Positions 32,819 to 44,219 are shown, numbered from the stretch's first letter. The stretch: DNA of 64,000 nt from Diogma glabrata (GCA_963693315.1 OY856186.1:73429909-73493908); one strand, 5' to 3'. A program made the numbers and translations. Notes: generated by a model from the sequence alone, not told the origin.

Positions 32819-33496
32819 TGTAATAAACTTCGTCCAGAATGGGTTAATTTTATTTACTCATTCATGAATTAAAAGTTAACTCCTTTTTCAATCTTTTACT
32901 TGTATTGCAAATTGTATTGCATAAATTAATGTAAATTAAATTTGTTATACAAATGTTTACATTAATGAATTAAAAGGAGTTACCTAATACATTTTGCAGA
33001 AATTAAATTTGAGTTCGCTAATACAAATGCAAGTATGAATGAAAACAGGTGTGGCCTATTCAAGATGTACAGACTACGTAGTATTGATTTCTAGTGGATT
33101 ATAGAAGTTTCGATTTATTTATTTTTCGATATAAATAAGCAAACAAAAATATCAGAGAGTCAGTTTTAATTTTGCAATTAAAAGTGTTTTACAAATATTC
33201 GAAAGTATAAGGAATAATCGGTGGTACTTGAGCCTGGGTACTAATAGTGAAAGAATCTGAACTTAGTGGAATAGTAAATACAGATTTTACGATTCCGAAT
33301 ATTGTTGATTCAAATTGCGGAAAAGCGGTGAAGTTTATGGTACATAAATTGGAGACCCTGGAATTTATTGTAAGGAAAAACGGAAGCTGCTGTAATTTGT
33401 TGACAAATAAAGTTTGAGATTCTGTTAACTAAAGATCTGTCTTTTTACTGTCGTGTTTGTTCAATAATCTAAAAGAACCAACGAAGAGTCGTTACA
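32819..33496 (+). repeat. 3' LTR of element 1
   Basis: 678-bp copy of the 5' LTR with a single substitution and no gaps by eye. It is preceded by the purine tract and followed by ATAT, the target duplication. Confidence 0.93.
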
Positions 33497-34260
33497 ATAT
33501 ATAAGTTCAGAAGATTTAAACAACTAAAAGGCAACACTTCAGGAAAATTGTTTAGGAAGTAGGCAATGATCCAAGAGGAAATATCAGACGGGAAAGTTTG
33601 CAACAACGCAGAGTGCATGGTAGCGTCTCTTCGAACGGAAACATAATGCCCACACGGGGTACGTCTATAGTCAGGTGTTACTCGACGATGTCGATGATCT
33701 GGAGAAGTCTGTGATAAGTATGAGACGTGGCAAAGCTCCTTTAATATGATTTAATATAAGTTGAAATTTTTCAGCAGTTGTGTAAGGTTTTAGCTCCTAT
33801 ACTTGCTTAAAACTCTTGAACAGCAGCCTCAGATTTGATATATTTCGTAAAGAGCGGTCGGATTACAGTTCCAAAACCTGATGATAGGGACCTTGGTGAT
33901 CCCCAAATCATATCAACCAATCATGCTTCTCTTAGTTCTAAAAAAAAGTAAATGTTTCGAGAACATAATAAATAAAAGACTATTAAATTGTTGATTTGAG
34001 TGGTGGGTTGTCGGATAAGCAGTATGGTTTTAGATCGGGTTCGGCTCTGCCAAAGACTCGGTCTTTAAACTGACAGAAATTTTCTAGTCAACCAAAGAGA
34101 AGTACGTTCTTGGCATTTTCATAGATATATCGGGTGCTTTTGATAATATATTTTCGACAAGCGACACAAGTTACGTAACAAGGCTCGATTGTCTGATTAA
34201 ACTTCATAGATTGCTGAAAGACTATCTTAACACAAGAAAAGCAATAATTAAGGATGATCT
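33497..34260 (+). mobile_element. Decayed LINE reverse transcriptase (3' half, continues from 29143)
   Basis: Fragments resemble the LINE RT domain: SYQPIMLLLVLKK near 33910, then a stretch near 34105-34150 reading KEKYVLGIFIDISGAFDNI, the motif before the first catalytic Asp. Many stops. Orientation and clade agree with the endonuclease piece on the other side of element 1. Confidence 0.6.
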
Positions 34261-34544
34261 GATACCAAGTTGATGGTTAAAATATTATATTTACTAAATG
34301 TTTATACATTTTTTTTTTAAATTACTAAATTTGTTTAAATATTTTTTTTATTATATAAAGTTATAATTATTTTATCCTTGATTTCTTGTTTTCTTACGTT
34401 TTGTTTTGTTACTGGTTTAAAACACACATTTGAAAACTCTTAATGTTTGATTGACATAGAAATTCTAAATCTACCTCAATTTAGAGTCGGTTACCTAAAT
34501 TCGAGGCTTTACAATACAAGAATATAATTTAGACCTGGATAAAC

Positions 34545-34866
34545 ACTTGATAGAAACGAGGTGCATCTTTAACATCAAAATTTCAACAACGGAATCGAAT
34601 AAACCACTCACGAGTCCTACGTTCACTTACAGCATCCTCATCGTAAACGCGTTTGTGCAGCGTTTTTGACTTTTAAATTCGCATGAAATTTCGCTAACTT
34701 TCAAACAAATATCACTTTTTTTACACAAATGACGAACTTTAAAACTGATTTTACGAAATATGTAAATTGAAATGTTACATTATAAACGCGCGTTCGTTTG
34801 ACACAATCGAATCGAATCAAACACCATATAGTGACAAAAACGGCTGCTACTTTTTATATCACCTAA
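34545..34866 (-). pseudogene. Mariner transposase 5' fragment with one terminal repeat
   Basis: The minus strand carries VYDEDAVSERRTREWFIRFR, a stop, then NFDVKDAPR, the helix-turn-helix region of a mariner (SETMAR-type) transposase. Upstream of it, about 200 bp of 5' leader runs to a terminus reading TTAGGTGATATAAAAAGTAG at 34866. The catalytic domain and other end are missing. A frameshift near the Thr-Arg before VYDED adds to the damage. Confidence 0.7.
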
Positions 34867-35499
34867 TATTATACTTACTTATTCATAATAACCAACCAAT
34901 GTAACCAATTAACCGAAAGTCAGTTAATGTATAACTGATAAATTAGAGATGGGTTGAGTGATAAAAAAATAATCGATTAAATTTAATCTTCAAGTGAAAG
35001 TAATTGAGAAAACTGATTGAATTGTTAAAATTAATTCAGACGTGAGAAAGTCGAAGACAGACCTGGAAAGGACACGAGGGCACAACAATTGAGTATTTGT
35101 ATTTGATAGAGATCTGTCCCATCATTTAGTTTATGTTGGTGTTTTAGACACAACATTATGTATCGACAAATAATTCTTTGAAATATTTCGATTTTTAAAT
35201 AAATAAAATCGAGAGGAACATAAGGCCCAACCATAAAAGATCGCACTTAATACTCACTCTAAAAATGAGTTGCATTTTAATATCAGTAGCCCGGGAGTAA
35301 CCGCTGTTACGTATATTGAGCACTTCATATTAGGTAACAGTTGCGGCATTGAAATGTTTGTTTTTAGAAGAGTAAGAAAGTCTCCTTAACTATAGCATTA
35401 TGTAAGCTACAGCTTCCCTCCGACCCTCGTAAACTATGTATATCTACAATGGATATGATTCTGGTGAATTTAAATTTTTAACCAAATGAAATGTATTCA

Positions 35500-35700
35500 A
35501 ATGAAATAGGGTTCAGATCAGGACAAATAGGAAATACCTTAATTGGAAAATTAAAAAAGAGTTTTGATAGGGTGTGGTAATATCCGATTAGGGCTAGAAC
35601 TAATTCATTCTGATCCACTCTGATCCGGCATTTACTATACTATGGATGAGATAGGTCTTCGAGGTTCGGGGCTTATCAGCAAAATAGTTCAGGAAATTTT
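35500..35700 (+). pseudogene. Small LINE RT scrap
   Basis: GFRSGQIGNTL, SFDRVW and IGLRGSGLIS can be read in order with gaps, the usual spacing of LINE RT motifs. Very short and broken; low confidence. Confidence 0.35.
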
Positions 35701-35704
35701 TTTT

Positions 35705-36345
35705 TTTTTTTAATAATGTTGTGTAGTAGGAATTACAATATGTGTCACAATAACACATAAATACCTTTTAAGACCAAGGTCCCACAACAACATACGTTCA
35801 AAGGTGTTGATGGACATAAATCTTTTTTTTTTGTTTTTTATATTTTTTGTTAAAGAATGAATAACTAAACAAAAAATCCTATCACTGACAAAATATGACA
35901 TAGGCCAATATTTTATGATAAAATAGAGGAAATAAAAGTAAATTAAAAAGTAATTAGCAAATTTTTATAAAAATTTGATGAAACAAAACAAAAATGTAGT
36001 TGCCAATGATCCAGCCGGTTGCATATTCCTTGATCCCGTGACGCACCGTCTTTCGTGAAGATTAAAGTCCACACATAGTTATATGAAGGCTCGTTTCTTC
36101 AAGGAAGCAATAGCGTCTCATCATCAAGGATTATTTAACAGCTAAGATTGAGGGTGCTACCGTTGACTGAATACAGTTCATCCGCCACCACCCCTAAGAT
36201 GTCACCTTGGCTAGTGATATCTCACTGCTATTGCCAGTGGTATGTGATATCTCACGTTAACTCGTATGTCAATAGCAGGGACTGGAGTACGCGGGGTTGT
36301 CAAGCCCGTAGATCAAAAATAAAAAAAAAAAAATAAAAAAACAAT
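35705..36345 (+). repeat. Family B retroposon-like repeat, copy 2
   Basis: Longest copy, ending in GTAGATCAAAAATAAA and an A-rich tail. It also holds the AATATTTTATGATAAAATAG block that is cut by element 2 elsewhere. Confidence 0.8.
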
Positions 36346-39066
36346 AAAAACTGATCCCTCCATTAGTATTTATTATTACACCTTGATCCAGTTCAGATGA
36401 TAATAGAACATGCCGGAGCAAAATGTTAGTCGGATAGCACTCCTCGTAACCTACACACCCCACACCAAAACATTATGAAATAGCACGATATAATTGATAC
36501 TAACTGGATAGTAAGTCGTTCAATTCAACCACGATTACGATTTGTGTATATTAAAATTATTTCATCAAACTCGTAATTATAACAAATACATGTACAGTAT
36601 TTATGTAAATATCTAATTTATTTATTAATAAACATAAACAGTTTATTCTAAATTAGATACTCAAAATTTAGATAAACAATTAAATTACGTGAATCAAAAT
36701 AAGAAAACACTATGTTAAAAAACCACAGCAGTATCTTATTAGAATTAGCTGTAAGTTATTTATCTTAAATTGATTCTAAAAATAAACAAAATAGCAAATA
36801 ATTTTATACTTTTCTATCGATAACTAATGTATGGAAATATTATAGCAAAACATAAGTAGGAATAATGTAAAATTACATAAAAACTTAAGTTTTATAATAA
36901 ATGAAAGTGTTTTAAATGAAAGTCAATTTAATACTCGATTGATTGTTTCTTTCTTATTATTCCAATAACTAATAATCAGCTACTTCTACAATATTACAAA
37001 AAAGTAAAACCAATTATTCTAATGGATTACTTTCACAATCCGTTAAAGATTTATAAATGTTTAATAACAGCATTTGAATTATATTATAATTCATATTGTA
37101 AAACGATTTGGTTAAGGATTTTCTTTTTGTAGTAACAAATGGTGACAATTGATATCTCTCACAACCATTCAATGACATTTATTTTATTTTCCGATCAATA
37201 CTTAGACAAATTGCCATTTTAGAGTTACTAGAGGAATAATAATCAACCTATAGATAGATATATATTTATTGACTGAACTTCTGACTTATTAAACTAATCA
37301 ATTCGATATGTCAAAAATAAAATCAAACAACGACAGATAATAAATAATGGAAAATTTTTATAGAAAATAAAACCTAAAAAATAAATCGATTCTAAACATA
37401 TTTTTGTGATGTAATTTTTTTCACAATTGAATTCGATTTCGAATTTTTTTCCAGTGCATATTGTGTTATTTCAGAAAGGTTGAAGGTTTATAGAATTTTT
37501 TTCGAACTTGTCTAATCTGATGAAAAAATTCCACATTATGACATTTAAGAACGAAATTTAGAAAACGTACTCACTATAACTGGCTGACTAATCCCATGTT
37601 TTAATAATCAAAAATAGTGTCCAGTGTTTACTCAGCAAATACTAATACAACTCTTCACCTGATGATTATTTACTTCGTTCATTTATTTCTTTTGTTCGTC
37701 CACATATAATTAAATACATACAATTCATATTCTATTGTTTAAAAAAGTGGAAAAGACGCAATTATCTATAGCTGAACAATTCACTTTGTTTTTATTAATC
37801 GAAAATTCATATTGCAATTTTAAGGTTATGGACAAAATTATTTTAACCATAAATAAATTAATTTTTTAGATTAATTTGTATGGATTGGTCAATATTACTT
37901 TACACATCGCTGAAATCTCACCCAAACAAGCATTTTCCACACCCTAACTAATCCAGTGGTGTCCGTATTTTTATCGAAAGATCGATTGTTCTAGTTCTCA
38001 GGAGTCGGTCGATACTCCCCCTTCAGTATTTTGATTCGGTCAACCATGACGGATCAACCGGGATTCCGATCATCTCTATGCGACTAATACGAACAATAAA
38101 AACAATAAAAACAGAAAAGGATTCGATGGATATTGTTGGGCGACTTGCAGAATCAAAATATAGAAGCCTCAACTACTATACCAGGAACGGCTGCATATGT
38201 ACAGGTCGTATCACATGGCTCTTGGAGATTTAAAGGTCTCTCGAACCTCCCTACTTGGAATGCCCGCATCGGACGTGATCAACATCCAACAACACTACCT
38301 GTTTCAAAAAAGATAAAAATACTTGTGAGTCTGTGAAGAGAAAAAGAGGCAAGGCAAGGCAAGGCAAGCAAGATTCTAGCTACCTTAATGCGACAATGTT
38401 GATTTTTCATTGAATTGGAAAAGAACAAGCCTTTCAGGATTGAGGGTCTGTGATTCACAACGCAGACGATGGAAAGATTCTAGATTAAATACTGTTATAC
38501 TTAACGACCGACACTACACATTAAACTTATCGTTAAAACCTGTCAATCAATGGTATCCTCAATGAATATTGCCGCAAAATGAGTAGAGGTTAACAAAACT
38601 AGTAAATCATCGAAATATCATAAACTGGGAACGTGATATCTCTCCATGTTGCTTCATGTATTCCTGAAATCCTCCGAACAGAATTCGAAGTTTACTTTAT
38701 GTGGCATCTGCACGGATTCTTGGATGACTGTCTAAAAATGACATGGATACGTCTAAATAGAGGATATAATTTTCCGAGAGAAAATAATTGGCTATAAGGA
38801 CAAAAACTCGGTTAATGAACTCCTGCAAAATCCGCAAGTGACTGTGAACTGTTCTTTAGGCGTATTTTAATAAACATCACCTTTGTTACCCTCCCGAGTT
38901 TGATTGACATAAAATTTGAAAAAGGCTTGGTAAATTTGAAGAAAGTTTTATAAATGTTTAACAAAAACAATAGCTAAGTGTCGAATTGCAATTTTAAGTA
39001 TGAGACCGCTCCCCCTTCCTTCTTCTAGGTGACGAGCTTGATTGAATTATTGTCAAAAAAGTGCAA
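36346..39066. other. Intergenic AT-rich DNA with scraps of old repeats
   Basis: 36500-37880 is strongly AT-rich with nothing found. 37900-38900 has mixed composition and might be a decayed non-LTR element (near 38245-38290, PTWNARIGRDQ), but the evidence is weak. Confidence 0.35.
38346..38373. repeat. (AGGCA)n microsatellite
   Basis: Four to five tandem copies of AGGCA, the last one imperfect. Confidence 0.85.
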
Positions 39067-39197
39067 CGACTGTACCGAATAAATTCCGACACCGAATTAT
39101 AAAATGTATATTACTTCCCTTTGAAAAACCTAAGTATTACATTATCGAGCCAAAAGTGAAATTCTTACCTCCACTTTTTTGGCACTTTAGGATCTAC

Positions 39198-39295
39198 TGT
39201 TCTAGGACCTACCGATTCTAAAGAAGCAAACGTGATTCTAAAAAATCTAAAGAAGCGACTCGTTTTAGGACCTACTGATTCTGAAGAAGCAAAAA
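39198..39295. repeat. Short tandem duplication
   Basis: TAGGACCTACCGATTCTAAA and TAGGACCTACTGATTCTGAA recur about 68 bp apart, each followed by GAAGCAAA. Noncoding. Confidence 0.6.
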
Positions 39296-39978
39296 AATGT
39301 ATGTGTCTGCCAGTCGTCGCAACCTTACTAGATCTTACTAGAGATTGCAATCCCGTAGCGTATTATGAATTCCGGGACTACGGGATTCATAAATTTTAAA
39401 TCCTGGGATTTAAAATTTGTATGGAAAACCGCAAATAATTAAGAAAAGACATTTTCAAAAAAAAACAGATTCATTTTTGAGTGTCGAAAAGTATATGCAT
39501 ACTAAAAAATGAACTTACTAATTCAGCTGCTTAAAAAATAAAAATTCAAGAACCAAAATAAAACTTTAATTTCCGAATTTCCAGTTATTGAATGTGTTTG
39601 TCCACACAAATTTGTATATAATTGTGGACAGTTTTATAACAAAAAGGTCATATATTATTATTTGAATTGATAATATATTGTCCAGTTTAAATATTGTCCA
39701 GTTTAATTAAATCATTCTTTAGTTGCCATAAACAGCTATAGAAAAAATTTAATCTGATGTAACATTTTTTGTATCTTCGAACACTTTTCGATTAACATTG
39801 CTATTGACATTCTCGATGCAAAATTCATTTTTTATGTGCCTATATGGTCTGGCAATATAAAGACTTTACAACACAAGTTTGTGTCAATTATTTGTGATAT
39901 TCTGATCTTTTTCATTCACGCCATCTTCGACGAACGAGATTTATTCGCACTTGACAAACTGTTTTTCCTTTATTATAT

Positions 39979-40609
39979 TGTTACGTTTTTCTAACCTTCC
40001 TTCGAATTGGCCTAACTCACAATTCGATAAACGCAATCCCCAATCTCTTCCTGAGTTCGATCACTGATTAGTAAGCACAAACACCAGGTTTTATTAAGTA
40101 TTCAACCCCTTAATTGTTCCACAACAACAGGAAAACAATGCAGCAAACAATATTCCTAACTAGAATATTCTTTTAACAGCTTCAGAAGCTCCAACGGTTT
40201 ATTGTAGAAATTTCCAGTAACTCAACGTTCAAAATAATACACAAATTATTTCTATTCAATAACACTTATAACTTTATTCACTAATTTAAAGATCACTTTT
40301 ATAATTTTAACTTCACAATCGCAGGTTTAAAATAAACTAATTAAAAACTACAAGAAACAATTTTCTTATATACCTTCTGCAATACTTCTAGATAATTCGA
40401 CATCACTTTCCAGAAACCTTGAGAAAATATTAGAATATTCGATTATTTTACGTTATGTTGATTTGATTCATAAAATCGTTTATGTTGACCCTATTTCTAA
40501 GAAGAGACAACAACAACAATATTCATTTCATTCAATTTCTGTTGTGTTTTGTTGATTTTATTTTCCGGGAAGTGACCGTAATCGTCTAGATCTTTCTGTA
40601 CTCGTAACA
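39979..40609 (-). repeat. 3' LTR of element 2
   Basis: Partner of the LTR at 45603-46233. TATATAAG on the minus strand is at 40365-40372, and AATAAA on the minus strand is near 40090-40095. Preceded on the minus strand by the purine tract AGTGGAGGGTAA (40610-40621). Confidence 0.92.
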
Positions 40610-40621
40610 TTACCCTCCACT
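40610..40621 (-). other. Polypurine tract of element 2
   Basis: Minus strand AGTGGAGGGTAA, touching the 3' LTR and overlapping the first base of the pol stop region. Same core as in element 1. Confidence 0.7.
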
Positions 40622-43437
40622 TAAGCCTGTTCGTCCCGAACAGGATCTAGCTCTCCCTTGTATAAGGCCAATCTTTCCAAATGTACGACTTTCGCTTTGC
40701 CTCGATGTCCTTTCTTAATTCTATAAACCACGTCATTCAACTTGGTTATAATGTTGTAAGGTCCTTCCCATGCAGCTTGCAGTTTTGGTGATAACCCTCG
40801 TTTTCGTTGTGGGTTGTGTAGCCATACTAATTGTCCTTCTTCAAAACCTTTATTATTAGATCGTATATCATATCGGGCTTTCATTCTATCACTAGTCAGT
40901 TGTATCTTCTGCCGAACAAGCTTGTGAATATCCTCAAGGTTCTCCCGGATTCGGTTGACGTATTCTTGCGCAGACAATGATGTTGATGGTACCGCTCCAA
41001 ATTTGAGGTCTCCAGGAAGTCTTAAATCACTTCCAAAAATAGTTTGAGCTGGTGTCATGGTCGTGGTGTCATGAACTGCTGATCTGTATGCCATCAAAAA
41101 TAAAGGAATGTGTTGATCCCAGTTACGTTGATTCTTACTGACCACTTTAGCTAGAAATTCCTCCAAAGTAGCATTGAATCTCTCAACCATCCCATCTGAC
41201 TGTGGGTGTGAAGCTGTCGTCCTGGTTTTGTTAATCCCCAGCATTTGACAAATTTCCTGGAATACAGCTGACTCGAGGTTCCGTCCCTGATCGGTGTGGA
41301 TCTCCATAGGAACTCCATAGCGGCTGATCCAATTATTTATCACAGCTTCAGCGATTGTGGTTGCTTCCTGGTTGGGAATCGCACACACTTCCGGCCACTT
41401 ACTGAAGTAGTCCATGATCACAAGCACATATTTATTCTGATTATCAGTTGTTGGAAATGGTCCCGCTACATCCATTGCGATCCTTTCAAATGGAGCACCT
41501 ACATTGTATTGCTTCATTTTTCCATGACTTCTTCGTGCGGGTCCTTTCACCGCCGCACATTTATCGCATTTTTGACACCACTCCACAATTGATCGCCGAG
41601 TCCCCGCCCAGTAAAACCGTTGTCGTATTTTTGCAAGAGTTTTATTGATCCCAAGATGACCTCCACTCGTTCCTTCGTGATACTCCCTTAGTACTGCTTC
41701 TATTTTCCTTTTTGGTACCACTGTAAGGGATTGCTTTATCTTGCCATCTGAGCTTTCCCATACTCTCTTTAAACATCCATCCTCTAACTGGAGACTGTCC
41801 CATTGCGCCCAGTACGCCTTCAAAGTTGGAGTTTTATCAGAAATTTCTCCCCATACTGGTTTGCAGCCCTTTTCCTTGAACTCGATGATGGGTGCAAGAT
41901 CCGGATCTTCTAATTGATCTTTTCTTATGGCTTCAGCAGTCCATTCATCGTCAGGTAGCACTTGTAGTAATCGTACATCGATGATGTTCTCCTTATTTTC
42001 TTGACGACTGCAATGCTTGCATTCAACTTGACAGGGTCGTCTCGATAATGCATCAGCGTTCCCATGTGCAGTACCTTTTCGATGTTCAATGTCCAAATCG
42101 TACGCCTGCAACCGTTCGATCCAACGTGCTACTTGTCCCTCTGGATTTTTGAACTGGAGTAACCATCTTAACGCACCATGGTCAGTTCTGGGATGAAATT
42201 TCTGACCATACAAGTATTTATGAAAATGTTTGACGCATTCCATAATGGCCAATAACTCCTTCCGGGTAACACAATAATTTCGCTCCGGCTTTGATAACAT
42301 TTTGGAGAAATAAGCTATCACCTTTTCCTGACCATCTATTTTCTGTGACAATACTCCTCCTATACCTTCATTACTGGCATCAGTATCCAAAATAAACTGA
42401 ACATTTGGTATAGGATAGGATAGAATTGGAGCCGTACACAATATCCTGCGGAGCTCCACAAATGCTTGTTCTTGAGGTTCATTCCATTCAAATGCCTTAT
42501 CTTTTCTGGTTAACTCATGCAGACTTTTGGCAACGTTGGCGAATCCTGGCACAAACCGTCTGTAATATGTGCACAATACAAGGAAGCTTCGTAGTTCATG
42601 TAGATTCTTTGGTCTTGGCCAGTTCATAACTGCTGCAATCTTGTCAGAATCTGTATGAATTCCCATTGCCGTAACCTTGTGTCCCAAATATTTTACTTCT
42701 TCCTTGAAAAGTGAACACTTTTTGGGACTTAATTTTAAACCGGCTGCTTGCAACCTTTCCAGTACCTCCGCCAAGTTCCTCAAGTGGTCATCAAAGTCTT
42801 TTCCCATGACGATGATGTCATCCAAATATACAAGGCATGTTTTCCAGTGCAAGCCTTTTAGTACCCGTTCCATTAATCTCTCGAAAGTTGCAGGCGCGTT
42901 GCATAACCCAAATAGCATGACATTAAATTGCCATAGTCCATTCCCTACACTGAACGCTGTTTTCTCCCGATCTTCATCCGCAACTTCAACCTGCCAGTAA
43001 CCACTCTGCAGATCCAATGTTGAAAACAACTTTGAGCCCGATAATGTATCCAGTGTATCATCAATCCTAGGCAATGGGTAGCTATCCTTCTTCGTAACTA
43101 TGTTTAGTTTCCTGTAGTCAACACAAAATCTCAAGCTCCCATCTTTCTTGCCAACTGGTGAGCTCCAGGGACTGTCTGAAGGCTCAATCACACCAGCTTC
43201 TTTCATATCCCTCACCTTTTTATCAGCTTCCTCTCTTTTAGCTAATGGTAATCTCCTTGGTGCTTGGCGTATCGGCTTTTCTGCTCCGGTATCAATACGA
43301 TGTTTCACCATATTGGTTCTGCCATTCCCTTCAGGTGTACTACAGAATACAGACTTGTGCCGCTCCAACAATTGACGTGCTGCTTTCTTCTGTTCTTCTG
43401 AAAGCCCTTCTGTCCATTTCTGCACAAGTTGCTCCAT
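40621..43437 (-). CDS. pol: Reverse transcriptase, RNase H and integrase of element 2
   Basis: 938 residues from the first Met. RT motifs: LDLQSGYWQ at 141-149 and YLDD at 204-207. RNase H: DTDAS at 351, RKELLAI at 392 and TDH at 418. Integrase: zinc-binding H587, H594, C624 and C627; catalytic D656, D716 and E752 (D,D35E); GPY/F-type WEGPYNII at 890. The frame stays open to the purine tract. Residues 92-101 read SSPVGKKDGS, where Gypsy RTs usually have three more residues (VLV) in this finger strand. LFGLC at 175 replaces the usual PFGLC. The copy is probably impaired for RT even apart from the upstream frame break. Confidence 0.93.
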   Translation of the reverse strand: MEQLVQKWTEGLSEEQKKAARQLLERHKSVFCSTPEGNGRTNMVKHRIDTGAEKPIRQAPRRLPLAKREEADKKVRDMKEAGVIEPSDSPWSSPVGKKDGSLRFCVDYRKLNIVTKKDSYPLPRIDDTLDTLSGSKLFSTLDLQSGYWQVEVADEDREKTAFSVGNGLWQFNVMLFGLCNAPATFERLMERVLKGLHWKTCLVYLDDIIVMGKDFDDHLRNLAEVLERLQAAGLKLSPKKCSLFKEEVKYLGHKVTAMGIHTDSDKIAAVMNWPRPKNLHELRSFLVLCTYYRRFVPGFANVAKSLHELTRKDKAFEWNEPQEQAFVELRRILCTAPILSYPIPNVQFILDTDASNEGIGGVLSQKIDGQEKVIAYFSKMLSKPERNYCVTRKELLAIMECVKHFHKYLYGQKFHPRTDHGALRWLLQFKNPEGQVARWIERLQAYDLDIEHRKGTAHGNADALSRRPCQVECKHCSRQENKENIIDVRLLQVLPDDEWTAEAIRKDQLEDPDLAPIIEFKEKGCKPVWGEISDKTPTLKAYWAQWDSLQLEDGCLKRVWESSDGKIKQSLTVVPKRKIEAVLREYHEGTSGGHLGINKTLAKIRQRFYWAGTRRSIVEWCQKCDKCAAVKGPARRSHGKMKQYNVGAPFERIAMDVAGPFPTTDNQNKYVLVIMDYFSKWPEVCAIPNQEATTIAEAVINNWISRYGVPMEIHTDQGRNLESAVFQEICQMLGINKTRTTASHPQSDGMVERFNATLEEFLAKVVSKNQRNWDQHIPLFLMAYRSAVHDTTTMTPAQTIFGSDLRLPGDLKFGAVPSTSLSAQEYVNRIRENLEDIHKLVRQKIQLTSDRMKARYDIRSNNKGFEEGQLVWLHNPQRKRGLSPKLQAAWEGPYNIITKLNDVVYRIKKGHRGKAKVVHLERLALYKGELDPVRDEQA

Positions 43438-44219
43438 TTCTGCCTTTTGTTGTTTTGTGTTGACCGAGCACGCACTGCACGCACTTTATTATTTTTACAT
43501 TGTCCTATGATTGATCCTTTCTTCATTGTTTTCTGGGTATCTGACAGATTTAAAACTCTTACTGGTATTTTGTAATCAGCATCCGATCTAACTAAGGTTT
43601 TCCCTATAACGACTTCTTTACAATTTTGATGTTCTTCTTTGTTGGCCTCCACAACCCACAACCTGGGTGACCCAGAACCTCCTTCCAATTTTCCCCAAAT
43701 GATTGTTTCTGATTGGGGTGGCAGCTTTTCCCTGTGATCTAATATTATTCGACGAACACAATTTGAATCTTCACCATTAAATTGGAGTGGCAACTCAACA
43801 TTTCCGTACGTGAGTACTCCTTTGCCAGCATCAATAACGAATCCATTTGGCCTCATGAAGTCCATTCCCAAGATTACTTCATCCACAATGTCAGCTACAA
43901 CCACTTCATGTTGAAAGTGAGTATTCCCGATTTCAAAGTTGACCACTTTCTTTCCTTTAATACTTGCACTTTCGCCAGTAGCTGTCTGCATTCGGTATCT
44001 TCCTGCTGGTTTTAGTTTCCCTTTCACAACATCAGTGCGGACAATTGTATTTGTTGCTCCCGTATCTAACGTGATGACACAGCTTTTTCCATCAATATTA
44101 GCCCTAACAGTAAGACTGTCACCTCCCCTTGTCAATCTCGAAACTTGGATGAAGGTTATGGGGCAATCGGTTGTGGGAGCCAGCTTACGCCCCTTTAGGC
44201 TGACTCGTTGTAGTTTAAC
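43305..44219 (-). CDS. pro: Aspartic protease and pol N-terminus of element 2 (-1 frame to gag)
   Basis: The frame is open from the slip site at 44219, through the Gag stop, to 43305. After a leader of about 28 residues, the protease has DTGA (Asp near 44064) and the second motif VILGMDFM, as in retroviral-type pepsins. It would cut the Gag-Pol polyprotein. No strong independent start codon exists, which fits translation by -1 slipping from Gag. The C-terminal part (after about 43490) is out of frame and has no homology; the true continuation is in the frame of the next ORF. Confidence 0.85.
   Translation of the reverse strand, partial: VKLQRVSLKGRKLAPTTDCPITFIQVSRLTRGGDSLTVRANIDGKSCVITLDTGATNTIVRTDVVKGKLKPAGRYRMQTATGESASIKGKKVVNFEIGNTHFQHEVVVADIVDEVILGMDFMRPNGFVIDAGKGVLTYGNVELPLQFNGEDSNCVRRIILDHREKLPPQSETIIWGKLEGGSGSPRLWVVEANKEEHQNCKEVVIGKTLVRSDADYKIPVRVLNLSDTQKTMKKGSIIGQCKNNKVRAVRARSTQNNKRQKWSNLCRNGQKGFQKNRRKQHVNCWSGTSLYSVVHLKGMAEPIW

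Larger units (their letters stand above)
29144..33496 (+). mobile_element. Element 1: non-autonomous Ty3/Gypsy LTR retrotransposon (gag + integrase only)
   Basis: 4353-bp element with 678-bp LTRs that start TGTAAT and end GTTACA. It is flanked by a 4-bp ATAT duplication (29140-29143 and 33497-33500). A primer-binding site follows the 5' LTR and a purine tract (TGGAGGGCAA) precedes the 3' LTR. The coding region holds a SAP-motif Gag, a CCHC knuckle, then directly the tail of RNase H and a full D,D35E integrase with a GPY/F-type C-terminus. Protease, reverse transcriptase and almost all of RNase H are absent. The near-identity of the LTRs implies recent movement, which would need RT from another element. 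It has inserted in an older LINE relic. Confidence 0.93.

Noticed and set aside
39350..39420. CCCGTAG / CTACGGG inverted motif as a regulatory site or terminator
   Set aside because: Short, imperfect and isolated; no partner copies and no transcription unit close by.
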